Shown here one piece after another: positions 34,209 through 46,068 of a stretch of DNA of 64,000 bases (position 1 is the first letter of the stretch; every line of letters starts with the position of its first letter). The notes beneath the pieces were generated by a model. The model had not been told where the DNA came from. It made no database searches and worked only from the letters and a program-made list of their open reading frames with translations. The translations under genes were made by a program, and so were the position numbers. The DNA lies in NCBI GenBank assembly GCA_963565915.1, contig OY751493.1:1364001-1428000 (forward strand), written 5' to 3'. This DNA comes from Entoloma clypeatum (Eukaryota > Basidiomycota > Agaricomycetes > Agaricales > Entolomataceae).

Positions 34209-35177
34209 ATGTCTGGCCTTCTTCCCCCACAGTCACCGTCCATCTGGATTACAGACAGCCAGCGAAACGACCCCAGCGATGACCAGACTCACCGTCGCAG
34301 CCCACGCGTACCACTTCAGCCCTACTCCGGTCGTCGACCTTCGTTCGTCCATCGGATTTTACCTGGCCTCTTTTCCCTTCTCACTTGCTCCCCAGCCAAA
34401 CAAAAAAACACGGCCATAACAGTCACTGAGATCGCCTCTGTACCGCCGTCCATTATCTGCCAATCACTGCGGGGCAGTCACACACGCGACGACGTTGTCC
34501 ATGAAAAAGACCCCAGCAACGATGTCCAAGTCAATCTCCCATCACCGCCTTCCATAGGCACCACTCACCCTAAAAAAACTCGCGTCCACTTTCGCTCGCG
34601 CGTCCGCATCACCTCTGGCATCAGCAGACATCGCCACTGCCTCACCCAACCGCCCTCCCCAACCCTCCGTCACAGTTCCCCCCCTCACCCATCCTCTTCT
34701 TCCCCAATTCCCATCGCCCAGACCTACACTCTCGACTCATCCCTGTCCAGCTCCCCCTCCTCCTCCATATCCGCTCCACTCCGCCGCGATGACATGGACA
34801 AACCCGGTTGGGGACCCTTGGGCCGCCGTGTCTCGCTCTTGTCATACAAGAAGAACACGAGACGCAAAAAGCGCGCTGAAGACACTGTGCAGCGCCCGAG
34901 TGAGCGCACGCCGTTGATGCCGGCCGATCTACGACAGATTGAAGATGAGCGGTGTCATGAAAGCGATGACGTTGTGGAACCTGAGCAAGAAGAGGTGCAG
35001 CGGGCTTCTGAGATCGACCGTGTTTTTGGGACCTTTCCTGGTCGGTTGTTAAATCGTTATGTACGTCCATGCCTATTACCCGAATCATTCATAAAATGAA
35101 TCCAAAATCAGTGGTGGTGGAGGCAGGTTGAACCGATCGTACGCTGTCATTGTCTGGATGAGTCCGACACTGAATAG
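34209..35177 (+). CDS. Hypothetical Ser/Pro-rich basic protein
   Basis: I do not recognise this protein. The first in-frame ATG is at 34209, giving about 305 residues. The sequence is rich in Ser, Pro, Arg and His with no clear domain. A basic cluster (KKNTRRKKR) could be a nuclear signal, and the acidic C-terminal part reads ESDDVVEPEQEEVQ. An intron after RLLNRY (about 35059-35109) joins to a short last exon reading WWWRQVEPIVRCH with a stop at 35175-35177. Without splicing it would end at 35099. It lies 81 bases after the CofD-like gene on the same strand. Confidence 0.5.
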
Positions 35178-35275
35178 TAGCGCTGTTCCAAGCTTCTAAA
35201 GGATGCGTTCTATGATTAACAACATTGTACACATGTATTTACAAAAACAGTAATTCTAATCTATGCTTGGTGTCG

Positions 35276-36748
35276 TTACGCATCTGATTTGGACTGAACC
35301 ATCGAAGGTGGCAACGTAGTGATGGGCGGCAAGAGGCTCGCCGCAGTTTTGCGTGAATTTTGAATGAGCAATTGGTCCATGACGACGATGGCGGCCATTG
35401 CTTCTACGATCGGGACGGCCCGAGGAACAACACACGGGTCATGACGACCTCTCGCGGCAAGCTCTCCAGGGGTTCCGTTATACTGTGCCGTCTGTTGGGC
35501 TTGCGAGATGGTTGCTGGTGACTTGAACCCAACGCTATGGCAAAGAGTGAGTGAAAGTTGGCAACGGTTGCATAAGAATTCACCGGAAGTAGATATCTTG
35601 CCCATTGGTGATTCCACCTTGCACCCCGCCACTCCAATTCGTCATCGTTCCGAGCTTGCCATTTGGCAGGCGTACGAACGGATCGTTGTGCTTACTTCCA
35701 GGAACCTCTGTCCCTTTGAACCCAGAGCCAATCTCGAAAGCTTTGGTGGCGGGAATCGAAAGCATGGCATGTCCGAGGGTGGCCTCAAATTTGTCAAAGA
35801 CGGGTTCACCAAGGCCAGAGGGGACGTTGCGGATGACGCAGGTTACGATGCCGCCGATGGAATCTTTGACATCTTTTGCACGAATGATTCTCTGCGTATC
35901 GGATGGCGGTCAGAAAAACAACTACATATTATAAACTGCATACCTGCGTCATTCTCTCCGATGTCTCTGGGTGTGGACATCTTGTTGTGTACTTGTCGAC
36001 TTCTTCTCTGGTGATCGTCTTCAATAACATGCGAAATTCCTCTGAAAGGGCATCTTGAGCCTCGTCATTCTCATCGTCCACAGGGGACGAGACCGTCGAT
36101 GGAAGATGGATTTTGCCCACGGAGGAAACGAACGCGACGATCTCGATTCCATAGGCTTGCTTGAGGTATTTTTCGGCAATGGCGCCAGCCGCAACACGAC
36201 CTATGCCTCGATGAACAGCGATATCATGACTATATATGCGGTTCAAAATACCGATAGTCTCTCGCGCGCTGCTGCGCCCTCCTCCGCTACTTGCTTTGAT
36301 CCCGTATTTTTCGAGGTACGTGTAGTCGGCGTGGCTCGGCCGAGGATAGAGGTCAGTCTCGGAGTAATCGTGGGGACGCTGGTCCTCGTTCCTGACCAAG
36401 AGGCCGATGGGGGTCCCCAGCGTCACACCGCGCTCAGTGCCAGACTGAAGATGGACGAGATCCTTTTCGTCTCTCTGAGGTATAAGGGTGAATATATGCG
36501 CCCAAAAATTAGGGGCAGACGAACAGGCGTGGTGAGGTTGCTTTGGCCTGGCCTGCGGCGGCTCAGCTGAACTTGGATATCTGCAGCGGACAAATCTAAG
36601 CCCTAGATTCAGATCAGTGTTGAGAAGGAAGATGGTGAGGGGAGCACGCAGTGCGCACAGGTGGACATCCGTCGATGATGGCACCGACGGAAGGGCAATG
36701 ACTCTCGCCGTAGGTTGTTACGCGGTAAAGGGTACCATAGGTGGACAT
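35276..36748 (-). CDS. ARO2: Chorismate synthase
   Basis: Chorismate synthase removes phosphate from EPSP to make chorismate with reduced FMN, the last step of the shikimate pathway. The ATG at 36748 starts [20 protein letters not shown], the canonical N-terminus with the conserved GESH. Further motifs are [27 protein letters not shown] and [17 protein letters not shown]. The last exon has GGITNG-type residues, [20 protein letters not shown] and a C-terminus near QSKSDA. It has several small introns. Fungal enzymes usually carry an NADPH:FMN reductase activity. The gene is head to head with a SAP30-like gene, with 101 bases between start codons. Confidence 0.96.
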
Positions 36749-36849
36749 TTGAGGGATGACGCAAGAAGTTCGTTTGTTTTTTGTAGTCGCGCTGAATGGT
36801 ATTTGATGACCGGCTGCTCTCAAGAGTCTCACACACACACATTGACATC

Positions 36850-37621
36850 ATGTCCTCACTACCTGGGGCAGCAGCAACAGGCTCTCGTTCACGTCCACAG
36901 GCGCGCAAGAAACCCAACGACGACGCGTCTTATTTTGGCCCGACAGGCCACTCTGCCTCGGCGGGCATGAAGCGACAAGCTGCCGACAAAGTAGATGGGG
37001 AACCGAGGGGCAAAAGAAAACGAGTCGTCGAACCTGCCCCGACATCCACAAGGAAAGACGTGGTCGAGGGAGAGGAGAGAACCTCGCTGGTAAGGGGTTT
37101 TCCAGCCCGTCTTGCATCATCCTCACCAACATCATCACCAGGTCGACTTTAGCAAGATGCCTACAGCCGTGTTTTATCGGTATCTGATGCAGTACGACAT
37201 GATACCACACGTATATCCCTCTCCTCTATCGGCAGAGGACCCCGCGCCCCCTTCCTCCCTCGAAAACCCATACCTTTACCTGCCTCGCTTCCCCAGCCCG
37301 CCGCCGCTGACGCCAGCGAATCGACCGCGGCGTGAACCGAAAGATCAAAGTCGGAGACGGAGTACACGGCTGTTGGAGGAAGAGTTACGGAGTCGGGTAC
37401 CGATACTGGCTGACGTCGAAGAACTGGAGATGGTGCTTGCGGGGATTGTGGAAAGACATTTCCGGGAGACGAGGTATATAAGCGGAAGAGAGGAAGTGGA
37501 CACATTGGCATCGTTCATGTGCGCCGTTGAGAAGGCGAAGGGTCAAGTGAGGCCATGCCAACGATGCTTTTAATACAATCTTATCTTTTATATTTAGATT
37601 ATCCTGGAAGAACATACCTAA
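36850..37621 (+). CDS. SAP30-like Sin3/HDAC complex subunit
   Basis: Three exons (36850-37089, 37142-37546, 37598-37621) give 222 residues. The first encodes a disordered, basic stretch (KRQAADKVDGEPRGKRKRVV). The second begins VDFSKMPTAVFYRYLMQYDM, which fits the SAP30 Sin3-binding motif (DFSKLPxxALxRYxxxY), and ends with a helix ELEMVLAGIVERHFRE as in that domain. The third exon is tiny (I-I-L-E-E-H-T). If its 51-base intron is retained the protein ends at 37573 instead. SAP30 links Sin3 to the Rpd3-type deacetylase at promoters. The call rests on one domain. Confidence 0.6.
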
Positions 37622-37957
37622 GTATGTATCAACAGGCAACCAACTCCCGCTCAAGTTTCCGTAGCAACACCATCCGATGTCTTGTCCTTCACAAGTATTT
37701 AAATCGAGGACAACCAACTTGCCCCACTTTTCCTTCGTTCTTCTTTCCACCCTCTTTCCTTCCTTTCCTTCCCTTTCACTTTCTTTTTCTGCAGCCGCGC
37801 TGCCTGGCTTCCCCTCCCTCCGTATGTTCCTCTTTTGCATCCTCGCCATCTCTAACATACTCCTAGACGTGCGTCAGCTTGCGATCTCTGCCGTCACCAC
37901 GTGCTCTCTGTAGGCTTCAGTGAAGTCCCTCTTTTCCCGAAAGTCCTTTCAATCGCC
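37622..37957. other. Promoter region of the secreted-protein gene
   Basis: Pyrimidine-rich DNA (CTTTCC runs at about 37730-37800) is followed by the start codon at 37958. This is typical of highly expressed fungal promoters. No gene is seen. Confidence 0.55.
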
Positions 37958-39233
37958 ATGAGGTTTTTCGCCACCTCCCTCCTTCTTCTTCTCCCCATCC
38001 TCTCCCAAGTCGAGGCCCTCACCGTGCCCCGTCTTGCTGCTCGTCAAGATCAGCAATTGAAGAAAACAAGCGGATCAGGAGCAGGCGGTAAAGCAGGAAC
38101 AAAGGTCACCAAAGGCACCAACAGCAAAGCGTCCAACAGCGAGACTACCGCTGCTGCCACCGGTAAAAACAACACCGCTGCCGCCGATAACAACAACAAC
38201 AACAATGACCCTCAAACGTCGCTCAGTGAGTCTCGCGGCGTCCTGTCAAGTGAATCCAAACTAATATGTCCTGTCCTCAGCTTTGGACCCCAGAGTCATT
38301 TCCAAGGGTTTTGCCAACGACGGCCAGGATGTCCCCGCTCAGGGTTCGTTCCCCTCTCCTTGCTACGATCGATAGTTTTTCGACTGACCAACCATTCAGG
38401 TCAAGTCGCCTCCTTGACCTCGACAAACAACTTCATCAACTTCTGTCTCACCCTTCCTGGCGTGCCCCTCACAAATGGCAAGCAGATTCCCACCGGTTCA
38501 TGTAATAACGCACCCATCGGTCACATCCCCTCCACCGACAATATGCCTTCTGCCAAGTTCCAAAACCCCAAGAACGGTGACACAATCCCCGCCAACAAGG
38601 CGTTCACCATCTCGATGGCCATCAAGAACATGGAAACCGGCAACTTTGTCAACGCCCAGGAGAGCTACTTTGCTGCCCCGCAACAGCTCAACAAGCAGGG
38701 ACAGATCATCGGCCACTCCCACGTCGTTGTTGAGCAGCTCGACTCGCTGGATCAAACCACCCCCACCGACCCCAAGAAGTTTGCTTTTTTCAAGGTAACC
38801 TCTGCCATTCAGAATCTATCAACACACCCATTCTTATCGTCCTAAACCAGGGTCTCAACGCGGCCGCTTCTGGTGGCGTCCTGACTGCTGATGTCGCAAA
38901 CGGCCTCCCGCCTGCCGCGTACAGATTGTGCTCGATCAACTCCGCTGCCAACCACCAGCCTGCCATCGTCGCCATCGCTCAACATGGTGCGTTGGACGAT
39001 TGTGTCTACGTAAGTCCTGGAAACATCCTTTTCTTCATCGTGATTCCTCATCCTATCAGTTCACCGCATCAAATGATGGCGCCGCCGATGGTAACGACAA
39101 CAACTCCACCACTACCGCCGACACGGGAAAGGCCACCAAGACCAAGAGTGCCGCAGCATCAAAGTCGACCGCGGCAAGCAAGAATCAACAGACTGGAAAG
39201 CAACAAGCTGGCAAGAAAAAGGGCGGCAAGTAA
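37958..39233 (+). CDS. Secreted protein of the NNFINFC fungal family
   Basis: A clear signal peptide (MRFFATSLLLLLPILSQVEA) is followed by a Lys/Thr/Ala linker and an Asn run. The core domain contains VASLTSTNNFINFC, an NNAPIGHIPSTDNMPSAKF segment, GQIIGHSHVVVEQL and NHQPAIVAIAQHG. These are the fixed points of a widespread secreted fungal family sometimes filed under the misleading name 'ribosomal protein S17'. Paired Cys residues suggest disulfides. The tail is rich in Lys, Ala and Ser. Introns after QTSL, after AQG and near 38794-38850 are supported by frame. Family members are often abundant in culture medium or in appressoria. Biochemical activity is unknown. Confidence 0.75.
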
Positions 39234-39680
39234 CGGGGTGGCGGAGCGCACCACCGCCACGTCTACGTCACGCAAGACGAAGAGTAGATGTCGACTTTCC
39301 CGCCTAGACCTCGTTTTTCCTACCTGCGTCCTTGATTCAAAGCCTCTGCCATCCCGTCCCTGCATGGTTGTATCGCACCCCACCATTCTGTGTTTTCTCC
39401 ACCTCTTGTAAATTTCATGGCCAGGACCTTTACTGAGAAATATATTCGAGATTCAGCCAGATTTTTGTTGTTTGTCATGAAGCTGAGCCCTAGATAAGTT
39501 CAAGGTGATTTCGAATTCAATGCAAGTATATCAGAGCTTCATGTTTTTCATTCTGTCTACGTCGAGAACTTCCCTGTCATGGTTCGAGGTAACTGTGATT
39601 TCCGATAAATAATACGAATATACGACATATCATCCATGGCAAGTCCGTCCATTTGCGGCAAACTACTGCAACAGTGTAAT
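39234..39680. other. Convergent spacer
   Basis: This is the 3' flank of the secreted-protein gene and of the converging BAR-SH3 gene. I see no coding sequence beyond the last BAR-SH3 exon. Confidence 0.6.
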
Positions 39681-41503
39681 CTAAGCATCCTGTACATAGT
39701 TACCTGCCCAAGGTCAATCAGAACACCACAGTCCTGATATACTATCCAACTTACCAGGGAAGACACCTTGCACCCCGTTCAGCCGTCCAGTCCACCAATC
39801 TTCCGCATTTGCACTCCTCTCAACGATCTCTATCCGAGCTCCGGCTTTGAACGATAGGTCGCCTTCCGCCTATATACACGAGAGGTCAAAACAATCCAAG
39901 CCTGCATGATGAACGAGGTACTCGCCTGGGCCGCAAAGTCATACAGCGCAATAACGTACTGCAATTGAGGAACAATTTTTGGTTTGGGCTTTAGTGGCGG
40001 GGGCGGTGGCGGCGCCCGCTTGGTAGCGGCTAGTGCTGCTGCCGTCGAGCTATTCCCGCTAGAGTAGGGCGGTGGGGCTGCGTATTGTGATGCATGTGAT
40101 GACAAGCTAGGCGGAGGTGGCGGAGGTGATTTTTTGAATGAGTTGGGCGCGGGAGGAGGCACACGTGAAAGGGATGTGGAGGACGCGCTTGTTGTGCTGC
40201 GGCTGAGCCCTCCTTGGGCACGATTTGCTTGAACGAGTTTTGCTATTGTGTTGGATCATCAAATAAAACCTGGGAGAGGAAAGATGAGGTTCCCACATAC
40301 AGACCGAGATGATGCGCTTGATGATGCTGAGGTTCTCGATCTGTTCCCATGCGTCCGTCCGTTTGTTCTCGTAATCTGACTGAATTTGTGATCCATGTGC
40401 GTTTGTGAGGTCGTACTTGGTCTCATCCGCAAAGCTGTTCATCTTTTCGAGGATGAGATAGAAAATGTTTAACCTGGAAATTTGCCAATGATTCGGTGCC
40501 CGATCAAGCGGCTTAAGGATGTTACGCACTGCATGTAGAAGAATGAGTTGAAAAGGGGGTCGACGAACTGGGTAGATAGTTGCATGAATCGTGGGAGGTC
40601 AACTTTCAGGGCATTGTTGATATAATCATATTCATTCGTAGCCATTTCGAAATCTTGTTCCAACTATATACAGTTCAGTGTAAAACAAATCAAACAAGCT
40701 GAGGGAACAGAGAAGAAAGCACCTTGAACAGATTCTTCTCGTCACTCAAGGATTTCTCCTTCTTGTCCCTCAACTTGGTCAGCGAGTTATTGAATCGGTC
40801 ATAATCTACCAGCTGTTATGGGAGATCAGGACTGCTATCAGGTTTGAAGATAATGTCATGCTGCGCACTTTGTGGTCTCGTTTCGTTATGGTCTTCCGGA
40901 TTAGCTTCAAGACGGCCTGCAGCTCCTTTGTCGGCCCAATGATCCTGCTCTCGATCAACTCGAGTTCTGGGCCAATCAGGCCCTTCATCTCTTCCATCGC
41001 CGCCTCATACTTCGTCACATTTCTTATTGTATGGCTAGCCTCGGAGTGTTTCCCAATGAGGTCGTATTCACCAGCGATAGGCTGGAAGAGGACGGCAAAG
41101 TGTGCCCCGAATGCTGCTCCGGATGTGAAGAGGCCTAAAGTACGATGAGAACTGGACGTCGGGTTCAATATATTTGTCGCGGATACAATGACTCACTATT
41201 CACCGCGTCGACGAACACTTTGGTATCCTTCAAGAGCTTTTCCGCTCCACTCTCCAACGCAGTAAAGCGACGATGAGAATCGTCAAATTCGGGGTCATTG
41301 GATTCTATGCCATCGCGTCGCAGATGAAAGTCGCCTGGTCAACGGATGTGCGTCTGACGGACGAAGATCCAGGCTCACTCTTGGACATCCCAATCCTGGA
41401 TGTTACCGCGAAGGGTGTCCTGGATTGGGATTATCAACCTCGGAAGTTCCACCCAAAGTTTGGACATGCAATACCGCTTTATTGCCTTCCCAAAGCCCTT
41501 CAT
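39681..41503 (-). CDS. BAR and SH3 domain protein (Hob1/Rvs167-like amphiphysin)
   Basis: This is a membrane-curving protein of endocytosis and actin patches. [10 protein letters not shown] joins through a short intron to [13 protein letters not shown] and then KSNDPEFDD, the usual fungal N-terminus. The BAR domain spans about residues 20-240 ([54 protein letters not shown]). A Pro/Ala-rich linker follows. The C-terminal SH3 begins [11 protein letters not shown] and continues [35 protein letters not shown], stopping at 39681. The last two residues come from a short final exon. It is head to head with SBDS across 167 bases. Confidence 0.93.
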
Positions 41504-41670
41504 GATGATGAAGAACGACGGAAAGTACGATAATTGTTGGTTGAGGAGGTGAAAGACAACGACGACGAAGCAATCCGGCTCACGTGGATGCGGTACAGCC
41601 ACGCGGACCCGGCTCAGTATCGTACAAATGTCATCATGACATCCCCGCTACATCTTCACCTCCAACCACC

Positions 41671-42745
41671 ATGCCTATCCAGCAGCCTTCAAATCAGATA
41701 AAGTCTGTATATTTCCCTTTCTCCCCCGAGATCTTTGACTAGTTCTCTGCACCATAGATTGACAAATGTCTCTGTCGTGAGATTGAAGAAAGGCGGCAAG
41801 CGGTTCGAGGTCAGTGTCTATTTCCAAAGGCCTTTCAGCAAGCCCTTCTATCACTTCACAGATTGCTTGCTACAAAAACAAGGTCCAAGAATGGAGAACA
41901 GGAGTGTTAGTCGGTCTCGATCTCTTTCTCAAAACCATCGCAACTCTTACCTTTCCCAAAGAGAAACCAATCTAGACGACGTGCTACAAATCAGCAACGT
42001 CTTTGTAAATGTATCAAAAGGAGAGGTAGCCAAAGCCGGCGACCTGCAGAAGGCGTTCAGCACGACGGAGGTCCCTGATATCGTCAAAGAGGTCATTCCC
42101 TCTCATCCGTCTTTCACCAAGCGTCATTCATATCTAGTTGTAACGATTTTACAGATCTTAAAAAAGGGCGAAGTCCAAGTAGGCGAGAAAGAGCGAGAAC
42201 ACGATCTCGCATCTCTGCGAAGAGAGATTGCGACCCTTGTCGCAGAAAAGTGTGTGGACCCGGAGACGCAACGGCCCTATGCTGTCGGCATGATCGAGAA
42301 AGCAATGACGGAGGCTGGCTTCAGCGTAAAGCAGAACAAGACCGCAAAGAGCCAGGTGAGCTGTGGTGCGTGCCGAATGTATTAAATATCAATCTGTTTG
42401 TCAAGGTCTCCGAGTGCATCAAACTGCTGCAGAGCGATTCCAATTTGCCAATTCAACGCGCTCGGATGCGCGTCAGAATCACCATGCCCACGGTTGACGG
42501 GAAGAAGCTTCGAGAGAAAATAACAGAGGAAGCCGAGAAGGTAGAAGAGGACGAGATGGGCCAAAACGAATGGGAAGTTGTGCGTAGTATCGAACTATCG
42601 TTTTCCTCTGTTTCAATTGACACGGAATCAGATAATGCTAATTGACCCAGGTCAGTTCAGGGTCATCAATGAGATTTTGCAAAAAGAGTGCAAGGGACGG
42701 GGACGAATCGACACAATGTCTTTTGCCGCCACAGCGGGTGCATGA
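41671..42745 (+). CDS. SDO1: Ribosome maturation protein SBDS/Sdo1
   Basis: SBDS releases the anti-association factor eIF6 from pre-60S subunits with the GTPase EFL1. Exon 1 (MPIQQPSNQI) joins to LTNVSVVRLKKGGKRFE, then to an exon reading IACYKNKVQEWRTGV, then ETNLDDVLQISNVFVNVSKG. VKE then joins to ILKKGEVQV, and the terminal exon reads IMLIDPGQFRVINEIL and stops at 42745. The long readthrough between RFE and ETN, and another after VKE, look open in one frame but are introns, since splicing restores the family sequence exactly. The protein ends soon after the third domain with SFAATAGA, a shorter tail than in animals. Confidence 0.95.
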
Positions 42746-42855
42746 ACCGAGTATCTTCTCCCACATTGGTATATCTCTACAGCATTTATTCCTTCTGGTC
42801 AGTATCATTTCTTGATCAAAGAAAAATATGATAGATAGTGGGGTATCCCAACTTT

Positions 42856-44898
42856 TTACCCGGAGGGTGGCACAACCAGGGGCCTTATGGTTCGCGTCCA
42901 GCTCTCCTCCCAGGAGCCCCAACGCCATTGCGTATCTCCAGATTTTGGTTCGCACTCTGACGATCCTGATGATCGAACGAGAGAATCACGCAAGTCAGCT
43001 AGACGACGGGAATTGGGAAAACCAGCCAACAGATCCTGGATAAGTGTGATTGAGTGATCCTTCTTCCAGTGTGTTTGAAAAAAAAAAAAAAAAACGCCCC
43101 ACCTCCAACTGCTTTGCTAGCTGTGTGGAATCTTTAAATATAAGGCCATTGACACCGTCTTTGACGAGCTCAGGCAGGCTGCGATGTGTTCATGATTAGA
43201 GGAATAGAGAGCTCGAGGGGATGGCATTTACCATGCGAAATCTAGGGCGCAGACTGGCAGCTGGCATCCAAACATATCTACTACCTTCATAGGGAGATCA
43301 AGGGCCGAAGAACTGGAGTGCATGCTGACTCCTAGGTCTGCAGAGCCTGCCGAGATAATTTCTCTCAGTCGTTCGACAATTGATGATGAAAGGCTGGCGG
43401 CGCACCCAATACTATAGGGTAATCCTCCGCCTTCACCCACAAGCAGATACACCTCACCCATTTCCAGGTCTCATGCAGCTTTCGAACCTTGAACAAAAAT
43501 TCAGCTTGTAACGGGCCTTTTCCAGTGATTATCACGAAGAGTTTGGGAAGGGTATTGTTACCGGCGTCGGCCAACTGTTCCGCACGTGCCTCGTACAACT
43601 TTAGAGCCGCGAGGAATATCCCGAAATCCTCATCGGGCGTCCATGAAGTGCTTGAAACTAGAAATGCTGGCCTGTCTGGCCGCAGTGTAGGAGGTGGAAG
43701 TTCAGAGTACGGAGAAGCGGTGGTGGATTCTTCTGATGATAGTGAGAAGGTAGGGCCATTAGCAGCTTGGTCCGAAGATTGTCCAGCGTCGTCGGATGGT
43801 TCGGGCGGAATGTGTGTCAACAGTGAGGAATATGGGCTTGATAATTCTGGGAGGAAGTCGGCCATTGACGGGGAGATGCTCAAAACCCTGTTGCGCGTTA
43901 TGAAAAACTGAAGTGCGATCAATGTGAGGGTGGTCAAAGTGTACAGATGACATTACATCGTGTGTTTCTTGACATGTGGCGCGACGAAAATGGCTTGGAG
44001 GTCGGTCGTGAAGAATTAACTTGTGACCTCTGTATATATATACGCGGAGTTGATTAGCTATATACAGAGCAGAGACGGGACCATCATACGCACTGGAGAT
44101 CCCATTTTTCCACAAGGAAATCATGCATAGCCTGCGTTACGAACAGGTGAGCATATGCTGTCCTCCCAAACGTTTTTTCAAACCTGGGTCGAGATATGTA
44201 TACATGATTCCGACGAATAGGATCCTACCTACCATGTTGCTATCTTGACAAAAGGATGTTTCTGCCCAACTTTGAGAGCAAGGATGCTGTAGCCCAGGTT
44301 ATGCCAGTCGATGATGACTTTGCTACCTCGGAAACGCCCTACCAGCCAAACTAAGGCAAGGGTTGGGATGGTTGGTGGATTCTGAGAGGGATGAGTTCAG
44401 TGATAGGCTGAAGTGGGCAATACATATGAATGACTTGAACCAAGATGAACTCCGGGGCGTTTGGTAGCTGGACGAACAACACATGAAGCACGGACGCAAC
44501 CAGATAGAGCACTTTGATCGGAGCGAGAAGGATGAAAGGAAGGAAACCATAAAAGGTGGGTGGTTCTGGCAGATAACGGAGCTGTACTTTCGGGAGACGT
44601 TGTAGCGCAGGAATCGGGTTTGAACCTAGGGGAAGATTATTGAACTCGGCTTCTGCATCGTGCAAATGTGTTGCCCCACGGAAATACCTCCATAGCCAAT
44701 GACATCCGTCACGAAATCGTTCTCTGCAAAGCTTTGGGCATGGTACATCATGCGCGGGCTACGACCGATGTCTCCGAGAACGACGACTGCGACTGAGCGC
44801 AGGGAGTGTTGATTGCGAGGCTTGAGGAATTTCCAGAGCGACCATGTAGCCCAGGTGAGCATTGAAAGGAGCGGGAGCTGGTACGCGAGGTCCCACAT
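42856..44898 (-). CDS. ALG1: Chitobiosyldiphosphodolichol beta-mannosyltransferase
   Basis: This ER-membrane GT33-type enzyme adds the first mannose to GlcNAc2-PP-dolichol on the cytosolic face. The ATG at 44898 gives [20 protein letters not shown], an N-terminal membrane anchor, then [19 protein letters not shown], the ALG1 signature. The next exon starts [18 protein letters not shown]. Later come [15 protein letters not shown] sequence near 44300, [20 protein letters not shown] and [37 protein letters not shown] leads into [11 protein letters not shown]. The last exon starts [15 protein letters not shown] and stops at 42856. The final intron carries a 17-base A/T homopolymer. The start is 61 bases from the NFU1 start on the other strand. 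Confidence 0.92.
43078..43094 (+). repeat. 17-A tract within the last ALG1 intron
   Basis: A homopolymer (T on the coding strand) lies just after the gtgggg donor. It is likely a mutable run without coding effect. Confidence 0.85.
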
Positions 44899-44925
44899 GT
44901 TGTCGCTGTCGTGGGCGAGATCTTC

Positions 44926-44937
44926 CACGTGACGTCA
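44926..44937. promoter_or_regulatory. Overlapping E-box and CRE between ALG1 and NFU1
   Basis: CACGTGACGTCA combines the E-box CACGTG (44926-44931) and the perfect CRE TGACGTCA (44930-44937). It is centred in the 61-base spacer between the two divergent start codons, so it can act on both genes. Confidence 0.55.
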
Positions 44938-44959
44938 GCTTCACTCATCCCCGACGGCC

Positions 44960-45996
44960 ATGTCGTCAGCGGGTCCTTCTTCGCTGCGAGCTATTGCGAG
45001 AGCCTCAACAAAATACAGACCCCGGCCCAGCATCTTTACCACGCTCCCGTCCAAGAGTCTTGCCTCTTTTCTACCTCGCTATGCGTCCACACTGGCCACC
45101 ATCTCCAATGCAACGCACCGCTTCCCCGCTCGGGATCGACACAATCCTGCTTTTAGTAGGTCAGATATGTTCTCCGTTCTGTTCCTTGCTCAAATCCAAC
45201 ATCACAGCGCGTTCTATGTTCATCCAAACTGAAACAACCCCCAACGACGACTCGCTAAAGTTCATCCCCGGTGTCCCAGTGATGGGCGAAGGCACGGCCG
45301 AGTTCCTCGACACACGCTCAGCTCTCAGCTCGCCGCTCGCCATCCGGCTCATGGGCATTGAGGGGGTAACAGGCGTGTTCTACGGACCGGACTTTGTCAC
45401 GGTCTCCAAGGACTCGGACGTCACTTGGCCCGTGATCAAACCCGAGATCTACTCGATGCTGATGGAGTCCTTCTCGTCTGGCCAGCCACTGTTTCGAAGC
45501 GAGGAGGACAGGGAGAATGCAGGACCACAGGACACGCGGATTCTGGACACGGATTCAGAAACGGTTGCTATGATCAAGGAGCTGTTGGAGACGCGGGTGA
45601 GGCCCGCTATAATGGAGGATGGTGGGGACATTGAGTACCGGGGATTTGATGAGCAAGGAGACGGTTTGGTGAGAGTGAAGCTAAAGGGAAGTTGCAGGGG
45701 ATGTTCGAGCAGCACGGTCACACTCAAATCCGGGATAGAGCGAATGATGATGCATTACATTCCAGAAGTAAAAGGAGTGGAACAGGTGCGTTGACGAAAA
45801 TGGCTCGCGCGACCCCGTTTACTGACCATGTTGCAGATCATGGATCAGGAGGAGGAAATAGCCTTGAACGAATTTGATAAACTAGAGAAGAGATTGGAGA
45901 GCAAGAAGGATTCCAGGTGGGTCAAGCCATCTCAAAAATCTGTCGCAGTCCCGTTGATAGCATATTTGCAGCATCGCTCAGTATATGTCGGTTTGA
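44960..45996 (+). CDS. NFU1: Mitochondrial NifU-like Fe-S scaffold NFU1
   Basis: NFU1 delivers 4Fe-4S clusters to lipoate synthase and complex II in mitochondria. The N-terminus (SSLRAIARASTKYRPR, then FLPRYASTLAT) is an arginine-rich targeting sequence. An intron after HNPAF joins to RSMFIQTETTPNDDSLKFIP, the N-terminal Nfu domain. The C-terminal NifU domain has RPAIMEDGGDIEYRGF and the cluster-binding Cys pair in KLKGSCRGCSSS. The last introns give an end reading KKDSSIAQYMSV. Without the last splice it would run on to a longer, less likely tail. It lies 72 bases before the copper-fist gene on the same strand. Confidence 0.95.
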
Positions 45997-46024
45997 GTAC
46001 TTAGTACACAGCTTACGTAATCTT

Positions 46025-46032
46025 TATATAAA
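46025..46032 (+). promoter_or_regulatory. TATA box of the copper-fist gene
   Basis: TATATAAA lies 37 bases before the ATG at 46069 and 29 bases after the NFU1 stop codon. The two genes therefore have separate promoters packed into 72 bases. Confidence 0.5.
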
Positions 46033-46068
46033 GGCACTGCGATACTCTTCTCTCTTATAAGTATCACC

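Noticed and set aside
41735..42385. Single long plus-strand frame read straight through SBDS
   Set aside because: It includes two introns that happen to be open. Removing them restores the exact SBDS sequence, so the readthrough protein is not real.
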